Assembly (NCBI RefSeq): GCF_029873635.1 | Contig: NC_080419.1 | Location: forward strand, 77,054,597-77,118,596 | DNA from: Malania oleifera | Lineage: Eukaryota > Streptophyta > Magnoliopsida > Santalales > Ximeniaceae | Direction of reading: 5' to 3' | DNA length: 64,000 bases | Part shown: positions 34,466 through 44,999 of the stretch, in pieces | Layout of the letters: each line of letters begins with the position of its first letter | How positions within the stretch are numbered: the stretch's first letter is position 1 | Translations under genes and position numbers: made by a program | Notes under the pieces: model-generated | The model's database searches: none | Seen by the model: the letters and a program-made list of their open reading frames with translations, nothing else | What the model was told of the DNA's origin: nothing

Positions 34466-34880
34466 TCTTAGCCAAATGTTTAGATTTTCAATTATAAGCC
34501 TAAGATTGCCTCTTTTCTTACAAATTTCAACACATGAGAGGCGCGAGTTAGAATGACTTTAAGTTTTAACTGATCATGCATACATTTCTTTGCACATAGT
34601 TTTATTATGGAAAAACTTTCACAAAATTTTGGTAGCATGCCATCTGTAAATTTGACATTTCTCAAAATCTTCCTGCACTAAAACCTGATAGATTCAAGCA
34701 TACAAATCACAATAGTACGCATGATGCAGATACTGGTGAGTTTGAGCATGCGAGAACCTAAATCCACTACTAGCATGCAATTCACAATGTATTGCATCGG
34801 CCATGCAGTTGGCGTTCAACACAAGCATGTATTTCAGTAGTTAAATTTACAATTCATATCACATAATACCATCCATCAAG
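34466..34880. repeat. CACTA internal direct repeat, diverged copy 3
   Basis: Carries the landmarks of copies 1 and 2 in the same order and orientation: GCATGCCATCTGTAAATTTG, GCATGCGAGAACCTAAATCC, CACTACTAGCATGCAATTC, TGCATCGGCCATGCAGTTGG. It lies on the other side of both transposase genes, about 8 kb away. Confidence 0.75.
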
Positions 34881-35805
34881 ACAAGATGGCATGCTGCTGA
34901 AATTTTGTTTATCATTTCCTTATAAATAAAAAAGAAAATGTTAGTTTGTTCTTAAAGCAAGTTTTACATTAAAGTCAATTGTTGTTCTTGAATCATGTTT
35001 TGCAGTAAGGATTCACTACTCGAATATGTACTTTAATTACTGTATATATTTTTAATAAATTAGTATAAATATAAAATAAATGAAAGAGCAATTAAATTAA
35101 TGATAAATTATTGTATTCAAAATTTTTATCATGGTAAATAATTAATATAACTTTAAAAAGAGTATTAATTATATTCCTTAAAAATTCAAGTGATAAATTT
35201 GATTCCATTATACTCATTCCTATTCCATTCCTACGTAACAAATGTGTAGAAAATGAAATCTGATATTATATTTTATGTTATCTAGAATCAAGAAGCAACT
35301 AAAAAACTAAGAACCCTAAGATAATGTTCAACAAATTTATGAAAGAGCTTATGGGCTAAAAAAGCAAAAGGTGCACATAATTATTTGTTCACTTGTGTAT
35401 GAGCAATATTGATATATAAGGATGAAAAATATACCATATCGGACCAATAAAGCCTTTATAAATGTGGACACACAAAACCATATCTTACACAAACCAAAAT
35501 TAGGTTTCATAGTATACTTAAAGTAACTTTAAGAACAAGCCATAGAAAAAAGAAATGGACAAAAACAAAACAAAACAAAAGGTGGACCTCTAAAAATCAA
35601 CCCTCAAGTAATAAACTTGTAGCTCCGGTGGCTTCAACAATCCATGAGCTTAAAAACTCTAAAATTTTAATTTATTTAGTAAACTTAACACGTTTGAAGG
35701 ATATGATGAATATTAAAAAAATATAGAATCCCTAAGTTTGCACGCAAACTTTTAATTTATTTAATGCTTTGTGTAGGTTCTACATAAAATGACAAATTTA
35801 CCCCC

Positions 35806-35857
<52 letters not shown>

Positions 35858-36624
35858 ATTGCAAATAATATTTTCTTTTTGTGTGCCCATAGTGTCTCCT
35901 TTTAGTTTAAATTATATTAATCATTATTGTATCATGTGCAATGGTAGCTAGCTTTAGAAAAATAACACTCATAGGCACGAGACGAGCTTGATTTTGAGTT
36001 CCTGGCTGGTCCTACTTTTTTCCTACAAACTAATGTGTATGCTAATGATTTTGGAGGTAGAGAATAAAGGACTCTTCTTTAGTTTGATCCAACAATAGAT
36101 TTCCATAATTATTCAATCCTTTGGAATCCAGAACAAATAGTGTATGAATATACATGATACCTTTTAACGTATCTAATTTCCTTTTCTTCTTTTACCCATT
36201 TTGATTTCCCAGGATTTTTCTTTGACTAGGTTTTTTTTGGATGATACTCCAATTAGAGTGTTTAGAAACAATACAAATGTTGGATTCAAGAAATACCTCT
36301 TAACACCAATGAAGGTAAAAGCAACCATATGGTAGACAGATTGGGTACTACCTAAAGGAGCCAAAATGAATTGAAAAAATGAACCCTTCCTTGCTCAATA
36401 TAAAGGATTCAACAACATAGATGCTTGCCCTCCTAAGGGTTGTCAGCCTACCCGTTCTTGGTGGAACCAAAAAAAATATTGGAGTCTTACTCCTCCTCAG
36501 AAAAAAATAATATAAAAATGTGCAAAAATATTTAGTTTATAACTACTATACAGATAGAAATAGATACCCTAAAGCACCGCCATAATGCAAAATATTTTTG
36601 GAATACAAAATAGGCGTATAGGTC
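34881..36624. other. CACTA 5' side, noncoding
   Basis: AT-rich, no ORF with recognisable domains. It holds the (TC)22 tract. A 63-codon minus ORF at 36173-36364 has no family resemblance and I do not call it. Confidence 0.45.
35811..35854. repeat. (TC)22 microsatellite
   Basis: Uninterrupted (TC)22. On the strand of the transposase genes it is (GA)22, upstream of the coding exons. Confidence 0.95.
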
Positions 36625-36875
36625 TCAAGAGATGCCTGGGAGCAGCAAGAGTCTAGGACAGGAGTTTGATAGGGGTCGCGAGTCGGCTAGGGCTCCGACG
36701 AAGCCTAAGATATCTGGCGAACAGAGCGTGCTACGTCGGGAGCAACAGTAGACTGAGAGAGAGGTTTGACGAGAGTAGGAAGGGAGGAGGAGGAGCCAGC
36801 TGGAGTAGGAGGGAGAAGCAAGGAGCAGGGGAAAGTGTGGGAAAATATGCTGCGAGAAGGGATTAGAGATTTTGG
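36625..36875 (-). promoter_or_regulatory. GC- and CpG-rich patch next to the CACTA right array
   Basis: In contrast to the AT-rich surroundings this stretch is GC-rich, with six CpG in 36661-36720. It lies between the subterminal array and the transposase genes, the place where En/Spm has its GC-rich untranslated first exon (downstream control region). ORFs on both strands here are unremarkable. Role inferred from position and composition. Confidence 0.5.
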
Positions 36876-38165
36876 TATTAGTGACAGTTTCAAAACCATC
36901 ACTACTACTCTCCTTCTATTTTTTTAAAAAAAAAAAATAATAATAACATAGCATCATTAGTGACGGTCAAAAATTCGTCACTAATAATGGCCTAGTAGTG
37001 ACAAATTTCTAGATTCGTCACTAATAAGGGACCAATAGTGATGAATTTACAAGTTCATCACTAATACTCTGAACTTAAATTTTTTTTTTCAATGAAGTAG
37101 TAGTGACGGTTCTCCAATCCGTCACTAATAAGGGACCAAGAGTGACGACTTTCAAAATTTGTCACTAATATTCTGAACTTAAATTTTTTTATTTTTTTTT
37201 AAAAAGGAAGTATTAGTGACAGTTCTCAAATTCATCACTAATAAGGGACCAATAGTGACGAATTTACAAATTCGTCACTAATATTCTTAACTTAAATTTC
37301 TTTTTTTTTAAAGGAAGTATTAGTGACGGTTCTCAATTCTGTCACTAATAAGGGACCAATAGTGACGACTTTCTAAATTCATCACTAATACTTTGAATTT
37401 AAATTATTTTTATTTTTTGAAAGGAAGTATTAGTGACGGTTCTCAAATCCGTCACTAATAAGGGATAGTGACGAATTTACAAATTCATCACTAATACTCT
37501 GAACTTAAATTTTTTTATTTTTATTTTTAAAGGGAAGTATTAGTGATGGTTCTCAAATCCATCACTAATAAGGGACCAATAGTGACGACTTTCTAAATTC
37601 GTCACTAATACTTTGAACTTAATTTTTTTTTATTTTTTATTTAAAAAGGAAGTATTAGTGACGGTTCTCAAATCTATCACAAATAAGGGACCAATAGTGA
37701 TGACTTTCTAAATTCGTCACTAATACTCTAAACTTAAATTCTTGTTTTTTTTTTATAAATGAAGTATTAGTAATGGTTCTCAAATCCATCACTAGTAAGG
37801 CACCAATAATAATGAATTTGTAAATTCGTCACTAATACTCTGAACTTAAAATTTTTTAATTTTTTTTTAAAAAATAGTAGTGACAGTTATTTAATCGTCA
37901 CTAATGTTTATCTTTTAGTAACGGATTTAATTCGTCACTAATAGCATAGAAATTGACGCTAATATTTTCCCGAGATAATTTATGGGCGAAAAATGTTTTT
38001 GCGCGATATTTTTCGATTTTTAGTGACAAACATGTTAGTGATGAATTCAATTTCGTCACTAATAGTGTCATATTAGTAACGGTAACTAAAACCGTCACTA
38101 ATACCCCTGCTATTAGTGACGATTATGAATCCTTTACTAATAATTTTGTCACTAGAAACCAGTTT
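36876..38165. repeat. CACTA right subterminal repeat array
   Basis: About 1.3 kb. From 37094 the unit GAAGTATTAGTGACGGTTCT recurs at 37206, 37313, 37423, 37533, 37648, 37761 and about 37874, a period of 107-115 bases. Each unit has CCGTCACTAATAAGGGACCA, then AGTGACGAATTT...AAATTCGTCACTAATACT and a T-rich spacer. Units contain paired inverted copies of ATTAGTGACG, so each can fold as a hairpin. The last 250 bases are less regular. Confidence 0.93.
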
Positions 38166-38176
38166 TTTCGTCACTG

Positions 38177-38181
38177 AATAC
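38177..38181. repeat. AATAC direct repeat flanking the CACTA insert, right
   Basis: Same five bases as 22246-22250. The LINE resumes immediately after. Confidence 0.6.
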
Positions 38182-38542
38182 ACTTTGCTATAATCATGCA
38201 AAATATTATCACCAAAACCAAAAGCCGCCGGGACATCTAAGAGAAAATGTCAATTAACTCGGTCATAAGCTTTGGCCATATCAATCTTGAGCATTACATT
38301 GCCACCCTGATTTTTCCTGTTCATCGAATGTACCATCTCCTGGGCCAAAGTAATATTCTCATAAATACTACATTCTGGAATAAAAGCTCCTTGTTCCCGA
38401 GATATCATCTTATGCAAAACTCCCATCAGCCGAGCATTTAAAAACTTCAAAAAAAAAAATTTATACACTATGGAACACAAATTTATAGGTATAAACTTAT
38501 AAAAACTCTTTGGATCCAACACTTTAGGAATGATGGTAGTTG
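38182..38542 (-). pseudogene. LINE reverse transcriptase, N-terminal part
   Basis: Upstream half of the LINE RT. The minus strand encodes 'STTIIPKVLDPKSFYKFIPI', 'LMGVLHKMISREQGAFIPEC', 'SIYENITLAQEMVHSMN', 'NVMLKIDMAKAYDRVN', then a stop in place of Trp and 'HFLLDVPAAFGFGD'. The first catalytic Asp (KIDMAKAYDR) is present. Joined across the CACTA with AATAC counted once, and allowing one base of indel, the frame runs on into 'IAKCINVMLNG'. The LINE is 5'-truncated near 38542; its endonuclease and ORF1 are absent. Confidence 0.88.
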
Positions 38543-38547
38543 ACTAG

Positions 38548-39113
38548 GGCATTGCATGTTGAATTGAATGATCTAATACAGTCACACATGTTGCTTAGTT
38601 GACTTCAATTATGATTTCATAAGACTCTTTTTAAACTTGAAATATGTTTTATTAAGTTTTATGTAGTATCAAAGTAGTGGCCATGTTTAACATATTATTT
38701 TGATCTTAAAAGGCCACTTCTACTGTTATTTGTGTACAAAAATGCAAACTTTTACGAATAACTATATTACTACTATCTAAAACCATTTTTATGTCAAAAA
38801 GGGGGAGCTTTTCAAGCTAAGGATTTTTTTATGCTTACATGATTTTGTGCTTAGCTTAGCCTTTTTGTTGATGCCAAATGGAGGAGAAAGAAATGAGCAA
38901 AATTGTGAGAGAAAAATTGAGGGAGAAATATCTGAGCTATATTGCTACTAAAACTAAATGCATACTGAGCTAAAATTCAAAACTTCTCAACTTGAAATTT
39001 CAATGTCTTCTTTCTACATATGCTTGGATTACATTGTCTTTTTTAAAAAATGCATAGTATAAGGGGGACCCTTGTAAGGCTAACCTCATTTTTTCTCTTG
39101 TATTTGTCATCAT
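38548..39113 (+). other. Sirevirus D/H: 3' noncoding internal region
   Basis: Plus-strand region that precedes LTR H. It has repeated purine tracts (AAAAAGGGGGAGC at 38796-38808, GGAGGAGAAAG at 38880, AAGGGGGACC at 39061) each followed by a pyrimidine-rich stretch, the same organisation as upstream of the 3' LTRs of B and J. No ORF. Confidence 0.7.
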
Positions 39114-39128
39114 AAAAAACGAGGAAAT
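39114..39128 (+). other. Polypurine tract of Sirevirus D/H
   Basis: AAAAAACGAGGAAAT directly before the TGTTG start of LTR H; the AAAAAGGGGGAGAT of B and J has decayed here. Confidence 0.75.
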
Positions 39129-40385
39129 TGTTGACTTTATGAGTTCGAAGCCATTTTGATAATGACAAATCATATGTATTTCATTTGTGCATTTAGTGTA
39201 TGAAGAGATGTATTTTTCAGAAGGCACAAATGTTCATTGCAATATGGAAGCCATGAGGTTCTTAAAGCTCTTATCACTTAGCCTATTCCATGGCAACTTG
39301 AAGAGCAAAGGATGAAGACACATAAATTTTCAATTGTAGTGCTTTTAGTTTCAATTGTAAATGCATGCCTTACATGATTTGATTGAGAAGCTCCGTAATG
39401 ACCATAGACTGACACTAGGAACTCAGACTTTTCATGGAAAACCTTTCACTTAAAAAGCTAAACTCAACAAAGGTTTGAAAAGATTTTGGAGTTCAAAACA
39501 AGGCTAAAATGCATGTTTTCAAAGAGCCCAGTCAACCAGATCATAAGCCTGGTCGACCAGCAATCATGCAAGGAAGATCTGGTCAACCAGATAGTAAGCC
39601 CAATCGACTGAACCGCACTAAAAGTGTTTTCACCCTTGGGCAATCGATCGGACCATGGGTCAGTCAACCGAAACTCTCGAGTTGTGACCACTTTGAGTAG
39701 AAAACGGCCATAAAATTTAAAACTAAATTATTATTTTATTCTCTATGGCCATAAAATGGTCATATTTTGAAAATGCCTATAAATACATTGCCCAAAGCAC
39801 TTAAAATAACTTTTTTTAATCTTGAATTATACTCTTGAATATTTGGGCATTGTTTTCACTTACCCTTTCAAAATCAAGGTGAATTTTACTCTCATATACT
39901 CTTTCATTTGAAAATCCTTTCTTCAGAGCAAAAACCAAGTTTCTCCAAGCATCATTTATTGAAAAAGTCTTTGTTGGGGAAAGCATTTATTGATCATAGA
40001 TCTTTGAAGCATTTATTGCATACCTAATTTTTAAATAAAAATTACCTACTCTCAATTATTTCAAAAATATTTTTGAAAGAGAAACCCTAACACTACTGAG
40101 CTCAAATCTTATCTTTTGAGAGTGCATATTTATCATTGTAAAAATTAGATTTTGAGAAGCATTTCCTTGTACGCAAAAATCTTTATTCCATTTGTATTTG
40201 CAGTTTGGGTATAGAACCATGTCAAATGTGAGGTATCGTTTGGAGAGGCAGCTCTGCCTAGAAGGAGTGGTGTAATGGAGGGCTTCGCCCAAGTGAAAGA
40301 GTGTGTATAAGTTCGCTCTGCCTTGTTTAAGGAGTTGAATAGTGGAATCCTCAAGCGGGTTGTCTTGAGGTGAGAACATAGGCTA
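39129..40385 (+). repeat. LTR H (3' LTR of Sirevirus D), first part
   Basis: Starts TGTTGACTTTATGAG and, like LTR A, continues with TTTTGATAATGACAAATCAT and TTTGTGCATTTAG. U3 holds GGTCAACCAG/GGTCGACCAG/AATCGACTGA repeats (39528-39672) followed by a TATAAATA box. The transcribed part has the familiar 'gagaggcagctctgcct' and 'gaggtgagaacataggct' blocks. It breaks at 40385 where chromovirus G begins, and resumes at 59256. Confidence 0.85.
39778..39785 (+). promoter_or_regulatory. TATA box in LTR H
   Basis: TATAAATA about 100 bases after the last TCGAC-type repeat. Confidence 0.55.
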
Positions 40386-41954
40386 GTAAATTATAGTCGG
40401 TAAATTACGAGTATGTAGGTTTTGGGAAATATAGACAATTTATTGGAAATATATATTATTTCAAGATTTAGGGAATAGTACACCGTGACCGTGAGGATAA
40501 GTTAGAGGCGAGCCTCCCATCTAGTTAGGTAAGGAAAATATGCTATGCTAGTAAATTCAAAAATATTATTAGTAAATTATAGTATTTGTTTATTAAGGTA
40601 CAGGGCATAAATTATACAGGTTCACAGATTTTAGAACATGAGTTTTATTAATTGTGCGGCCTGAGTAAGTATTTGTTAAGTACAAAATTTATATAGTTTT
40701 TTAAAATATCATGATTTACAGTGTATATATAGATAGATATATTTTACAGACAGATATTTACCAGGCATATATTTTACAAATATTATATGAACAAGTATTT
40801 TATAATATTTATAGAATGACATGCTTTCCAAAACCATAACACTTAGACATTAAAGATTATTCAATCAGAAATGACAGTTAGATATTACAGTTATTACAGT
40901 TAGATATTATAGTTATTTTAGTCAAATGTTATAGTATTTTCAGATCAGATTTATGGTGTTATGGTCATTTTAGAAACATGATGAAAGTAGTAGGATATCT
41001 ATAGAAAGAGTATATACAGTATAAGAACCGGATGAATCAAGTTATGTTCAGTTAGCAGAGCGTGGTACCATTGCTAATATAGATCAGAGTGCAACCACAC
41101 ATCTTAGATAGTGTGTGGATGTTTTTTGTCAACCGTGCTAGGAGGGATTGCAGACTCCCCAAAAGACTAAGTTGAGGTGGCCTGTTTGACTAGGTAGTTA
41201 CCAATTCTGTGCATAGGAGATGTTGCAGTTTGATCGAACTGAGGATTGGTAAAGTTACAGTTGACCTACCTAGTAGGCCAACTAGGATTAAGTCCCGTAT
41301 ATGGGCCGCACAACCCAGTCACGAGGGGTTAAATCATGATGTACATTTTTCCAAGTTAAGCACCTCGGCTTTGTATATATAAATAGATTTATAAAACATC
41401 AATAGATATAGTATGATACTAGTAGCATGAAAAAGTAGAAAACTCAAATATTACAGTTATACTTTAAACTATGATAGATGCAAGTTATACTGTATATTAA
41501 TTTACCAGCTTTCAGTTTCAGATATTATTAGTATAATATTTACGGAACTCAGTCGCCACACACTAGTAATAGCATATTTCCTCTTACTAAGCATTGTATC
41601 ATTCCAGTAATTTAACATTTCCAGTTAGGCGAGCAGATCAGGCTTGTAGATAGAGAGATCTTTTGTACTGTCCTTTTTATGGGGTAAGTATATTCAAGTG
41701 ATTGTATTTTTGAGTAGAAGATACTGGGGTGATGTGTAAATGTGTATGTACGATTTGAAAACACTAAATTTTGATATTGTAAATATGGGTGTGTGACTTT
41801 ATGATTTTCGCTGTATAAGTGTGCCATTTTGTGTACAGGGATGCCTCAGTGCCCATTTGGGGCCTGAGATGTTATAGCAGGTATTACAGGGGTATCAAAG
41901 TAATTTATATTTTTTAAATTAAATGAAAAATGGTGGAATTTATGGGTCGTTACA
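40386..41954 (+). repeat. 5' LTR of G, 5'-truncated
   Basis: Matches 57693-59255 of the 3' LTR from GTAAATTATAGTCGG to GGGTCGTTACA. The part corresponding to 56996-57692, including U3 repeats and TATA, is absent, so this copy has no promoter. Confidence 0.92.
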
Positions 41955-41956
41955 AT

Positions 41957-41969
41957 TTGGTATTAGAGC
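41957..41969 (+). other. Primer-binding site of G
   Basis: TGGTATTAGAGCC, the tRNA-Met complement with one C-to-T change, two bases after the LTR. Confidence 0.85.
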
Positions 41970-42298
41970 CTAGGTTGCTAAGTTTTGTAGATTCTATATT
42001 ATAGTGGAAAACAATACCAGAATAAAGGAATGGAATTTTAAGAAGAGTGGAATAGGATATCAAAGAGTTAATGTTAGGGAAATTATTATTAGAATTTAGG
42101 GTTCTATTATGCGGTCTGGAGGTAGAGTGTCGGGGTGGTTTCTATGTGTTTCTTGGGGTGACGATTTTAGGAAAACCATAGTAAACTATCATCGAATTTT
42201 ATTTCCGTATGGTAGAGCCAGACCTTAAATTAGTAATAAGAGCTAAGGGGTATTTTAGTTAGTATAGCATTGTAAGGTTCGGATTCTCAAAATAATTT

Positions 42299-42590
42299 GA
42301 TAATAATACAGGATTGACCCAGGAGGTAGTAGCGCTCACGCTAGTGGCGACGACCGAGTAGGGCCTTCTGGTTTAGGAGGTGGGAATTTAGACGCTGTGT
42401 TACGTAGTGTGGTTCAGAAGGTAATGACTGAGATTCCCTGAAGCTCCAGGGAGTAGGGCGGTCCATTTAGAGCTTAGCAGTGCACGATAGAAAATTTATG
42501 AAGATGAACCCAAAAAAGCATTTTCAGAAGCGGCGGACCCTATAGTTACGGAGAGTTGGATGCAAAAGATAGAGAAGATTTTGATGGTTT
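42299..42590 (+). repeat. Tandem duplication in G gag, copy 1
   Basis: 292-base unit starting GATAATAATACAGGATTGAC, repeated directly at 42591. It covers the start of gag ('RIDPGGSSAHASGDD' to 'MQKIEKIL'). Confidence 0.93.
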
Positions 42591-42878
42591 GATAATAATA
42601 CAGGATTGACCCAGGAGGTAGTAGCGCTCACGCTAGTGGCGACGACGGAGTAGGGCCTTCTGGTTTAAGAGGTAGGGATTTAGACGCTGTGTTATGTAGT
42701 GTGGCTCAGAAGGTCATGACTGAGATTGCCTGAAGCTCCAGGGAGTAGGGAGGTCCATTTACAGCTTAGCAGTGCACGATAGAAAAATTTATGAAGATGA
42801 ACCCACAAGCATTTTCAGAAGAGGTGGATCCTGTAGTTACAGAGAATTGGATGCAAGAGATAGAGAAGATTTTGACGC
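42591..42878 (+). repeat. Tandem duplication in G gag, copy 2
   Basis: Second copy; after AGAGAAGATTTTGA it continues into the rest of gag ('LFDCTDEQRVLYATYKLK'). Confidence 0.93.
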
Positions 42879-43570
42879 TGTTCGACTGCACCGATGAGCA
42901 GAGGGTTCTTTATGCCACATATAAGCTGAAATGAGAGGTCGAGGTATAGTGTATGACCACTAGATTACTGGAGGAGCAGAGATCCATTCTAGTGCTGATG
43001 ACTTGGGCCTAATTCAGGGATGTATTCTTTGACAGATACTATCTTGCCTCGGTTAGAAAAGCTAAAGCACAAGAATTTTTTAGCTCGTCCTAGGGATCGA
43101 TGATAGTCTAATAGTACATAGAGAAATTCATTGCGTTGTCACACTTCTGCCCTTATATTGTCCTAGATGAAGCTAAGAAGGCCAAGATGTTCTAGGGAAA
43201 TTTGAGGTGGGAAGTTTATAAATAGGTGGCAGTTCTTAAGATATAGGTTCTCTCAGAGTTAGTGGATAGGGCCATTGTAGAAGAGGGGACTGAGTAGGCA
43301 GATGATAGTACTGAGCCAGAGGAAGAGGCCCATGCCTTCAAGTTTTCAGATCGGGCATAGTCGAGGCTCATGGAGAGAAAGCAAAGCTGGTGTGGGTCAG
43401 AGGCAGACAACAGGACATAGTGGGTATCAGGGTGGGCAGACTTATCCCACTTGCCCCAAGTGTGGTCAGAGACATCTGGGTGAGTGTCGGTTGGGTGAGA
43501 ATGTTTGTTATTGATGTGGGAGACCCGACCATAAGGCTTGATCATGTTGGGGACCATCGAACTATGCACC
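42591..43570 (+). pseudogene. Chromovirus G gag
   Basis: Retrotrans_gag-type capsid followed by nucleocapsid. Capsid blocks 'MNPQAFSEEVDPVVTENWMQ', 'CTDEQRVLYATYKLK' and 'FRDVFFDRYYL' are read in one frame with several stops. The knuckle region is 'CPKCGQRHLGECRLGENVCY' and, after a stop, 'CGRPDHKA', the two-part Cys pattern of Tekay-type gags. The gene body also includes the upstream duplicate copy at 42299-42590. Confidence 0.85.
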
Positions 43571-43599
43571 AACTCTAAAACCATTTTGGGGTGGTTACT

Positions 43600-44130
43600 A
43601 GGAACCCCATGGAGGCTAGAAAAGGAACACAACACCAACGAGGGTTTATACTTTGACATCAGGAGATGCCGAGGCTGCTGGAGATGTTATTACAGGTATA
43701 CTTACAATTTTTACCATATAAATTTGTTGTTTTACTTGACACAGGTGCCACCTATTCCTTCGTATCAGTGGGGTATGTTAAAGTAACTAGTGTAGAGGCA
43801 CAATTATTAGATGTCGAGTTCTCTATAGTTATGCCGACAGGGTTTATGGTGAGGTGTAGGAAGGTACTTTGGGACTTTCTAGTGAGCATTCAGGAGAAAG
43901 TATTGCTAGCTGATCTTGTGGTACAAGATATGTAGGGGTTTGATGTACTATTGGGTATGGATTGGCTGGCAGCTAATCACGCCAGCATAGATTGCCATAA
44001 AAAAGAAGTGATTTTTAGACCCTCGAGTGAGCAAGAATACCGATTTGTGGGTTCACGTGTACGTGCCTCGCCATAGCTAGTGTCAGCTATTCAGGTAAGG
44101 TGACTGCTATAAGGTGATTGCCAGGGGTAT
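43600..44130 (+). pseudogene. Chromovirus G protease
   Basis: Retropepsin with the active-site motif 'VVLLDTGATYSFVS' intact, then 'PTGFMVRCRKVLWDF' and 'FDVLLGMDWLAANHASIDCH'. One stop lies between at 43933 and the frame changes upstream near 43700. Confidence 0.88.
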
Positions 44131-44179
44131 GTTGCCTACATAAAGGAATTGCCAAAAGAATAATTAAAACAGGCTAATA

Positions 44180-44994
44180 TTTCAGTAGTTAGAGAATTTT
44201 GAAATGTTTTTCCAGAAGAATTGCCTAGCTTACCACTAGACCAAGAGATTGAATTTACCGTGGATCTGCTACCAGGGTCGGCACCAGTATCTAAAGCACC
44301 ATACCATATGGCTCCAGCTGAATTGAAGGATTTGTAAGATCAGTTGCAAGAGTTACTTGATAAAGGATTTATCAGGCCCAATGTGTCGCCGTGGGGGGCC
44401 CCAATCCTATTTGGGAAAAAGAAAGATGGGACCATGAGGATGTGCATAGATTATAGGGAGATAAACAAATTGAAGGTCAATAGTAGATATCCTCTTCCTA
44501 GGATTGACAACTTATCTGATCAACTTCAAGGGACCTAGGTCTACTCTAAACTTGATTTGCGGTCGGGTTATCATTAGGTAAAAGTTATAGCAGAGGACAT
44601 TTCAAAAGCAGCATTACAAACCAGATGTGGGCATTACAAATTTTTGGTGATGTCGTTTGGGTGGACTAATACACCAGCAGTATTTATGGATTTAATGAAT
44701 CGGGTGTTCCATTAGTATCTGGACCAGTTTGTTGTGGTTTTCATTTATGATATACTGGTTTATTTGAGGAGTTTTGAAGAGCACGAGCATCATTTGAGGC
44801 TAGTGTTGCAGATATTGAGAGAAACAAAGTTGTATGCAAAATTCAAGAAATTTGAATTATGGTTAAGGGAGGTTAGTTTCCTTGTGCATGTGATCTTCAA
44901 GGGTGGTATATAGGTTGACCCAAATAAGATAGAGGCAACGGTGAGTTGGGTGAGGCGAGGAAATGTCTAGGACGTCAAGAGTTTTTTTGGGTTT
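44180..44994 (+). pseudogene. Chromovirus G reverse transcriptase
   Basis: RVT_1 domain: 'FPEELPSLPLDQEIEFTVDL', '[20 protein letters not shown]', '[20 protein letters not shown]', '[15 protein letters not shown]', 'SKLDLRSGYH', '[20 protein letters not shown]'. The palm reads 'VFIYDILVY' against the family FIDD, so the first catalytic Asp of that motif is Tyr. The domain runs to 'VKSFFGFGN', where element J is inserted. Stops occur at several conserved Trp/Gln positions. Confidence 0.9.
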
Positions 44995-44999
44995 GGCAA
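44995..44999. repeat. Target-site duplication of J, left
   Basis: GGCAA, identical to 52586-52590. Confidence 0.95.

Larger units (their letters stand above)
22251..38176 (-). mobile_element. CACTA (En/Spm) DNA transposon, 15.9 kb, decayed
   Basis: A large insert inside the LINE RT. It carries TNP2-type transposase and a Transposase_24/tnpA-type gene on the minus strand, and arrays of ATTAGTGACG...CGTCACTAAT at both ends, the subterminal repeat pattern of CACTA elements. The extreme ends are imperfect. The left reads AAAAAATCAGG after AATAC, and the right, reverse complemented, reads CAGTGACGAAAAAACTGG. The canonical CACTA pentamer is not visible, so the terminal bases have probably mutated. 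Transcription would start at the right end, next to the longer array and a GC-rich patch. Confidence 0.9.

Noticed and set aside
36666-36902. ORFs of about 65 codons on both strands in the GC-rich patch
   Set aside because: GC-rich DNA has few stops; no domain or start context supports coding.
19693-38547. ACTAG as a firm LINE target duplication
   Set aside because: Five bases can match by chance and the LINE 5' end is uncertain; kept only as a possibility.
43216-43659. Minus ORF of 147 codons
   Set aside because: Opposite the chromovirus gag zinc knuckle; length is chance.
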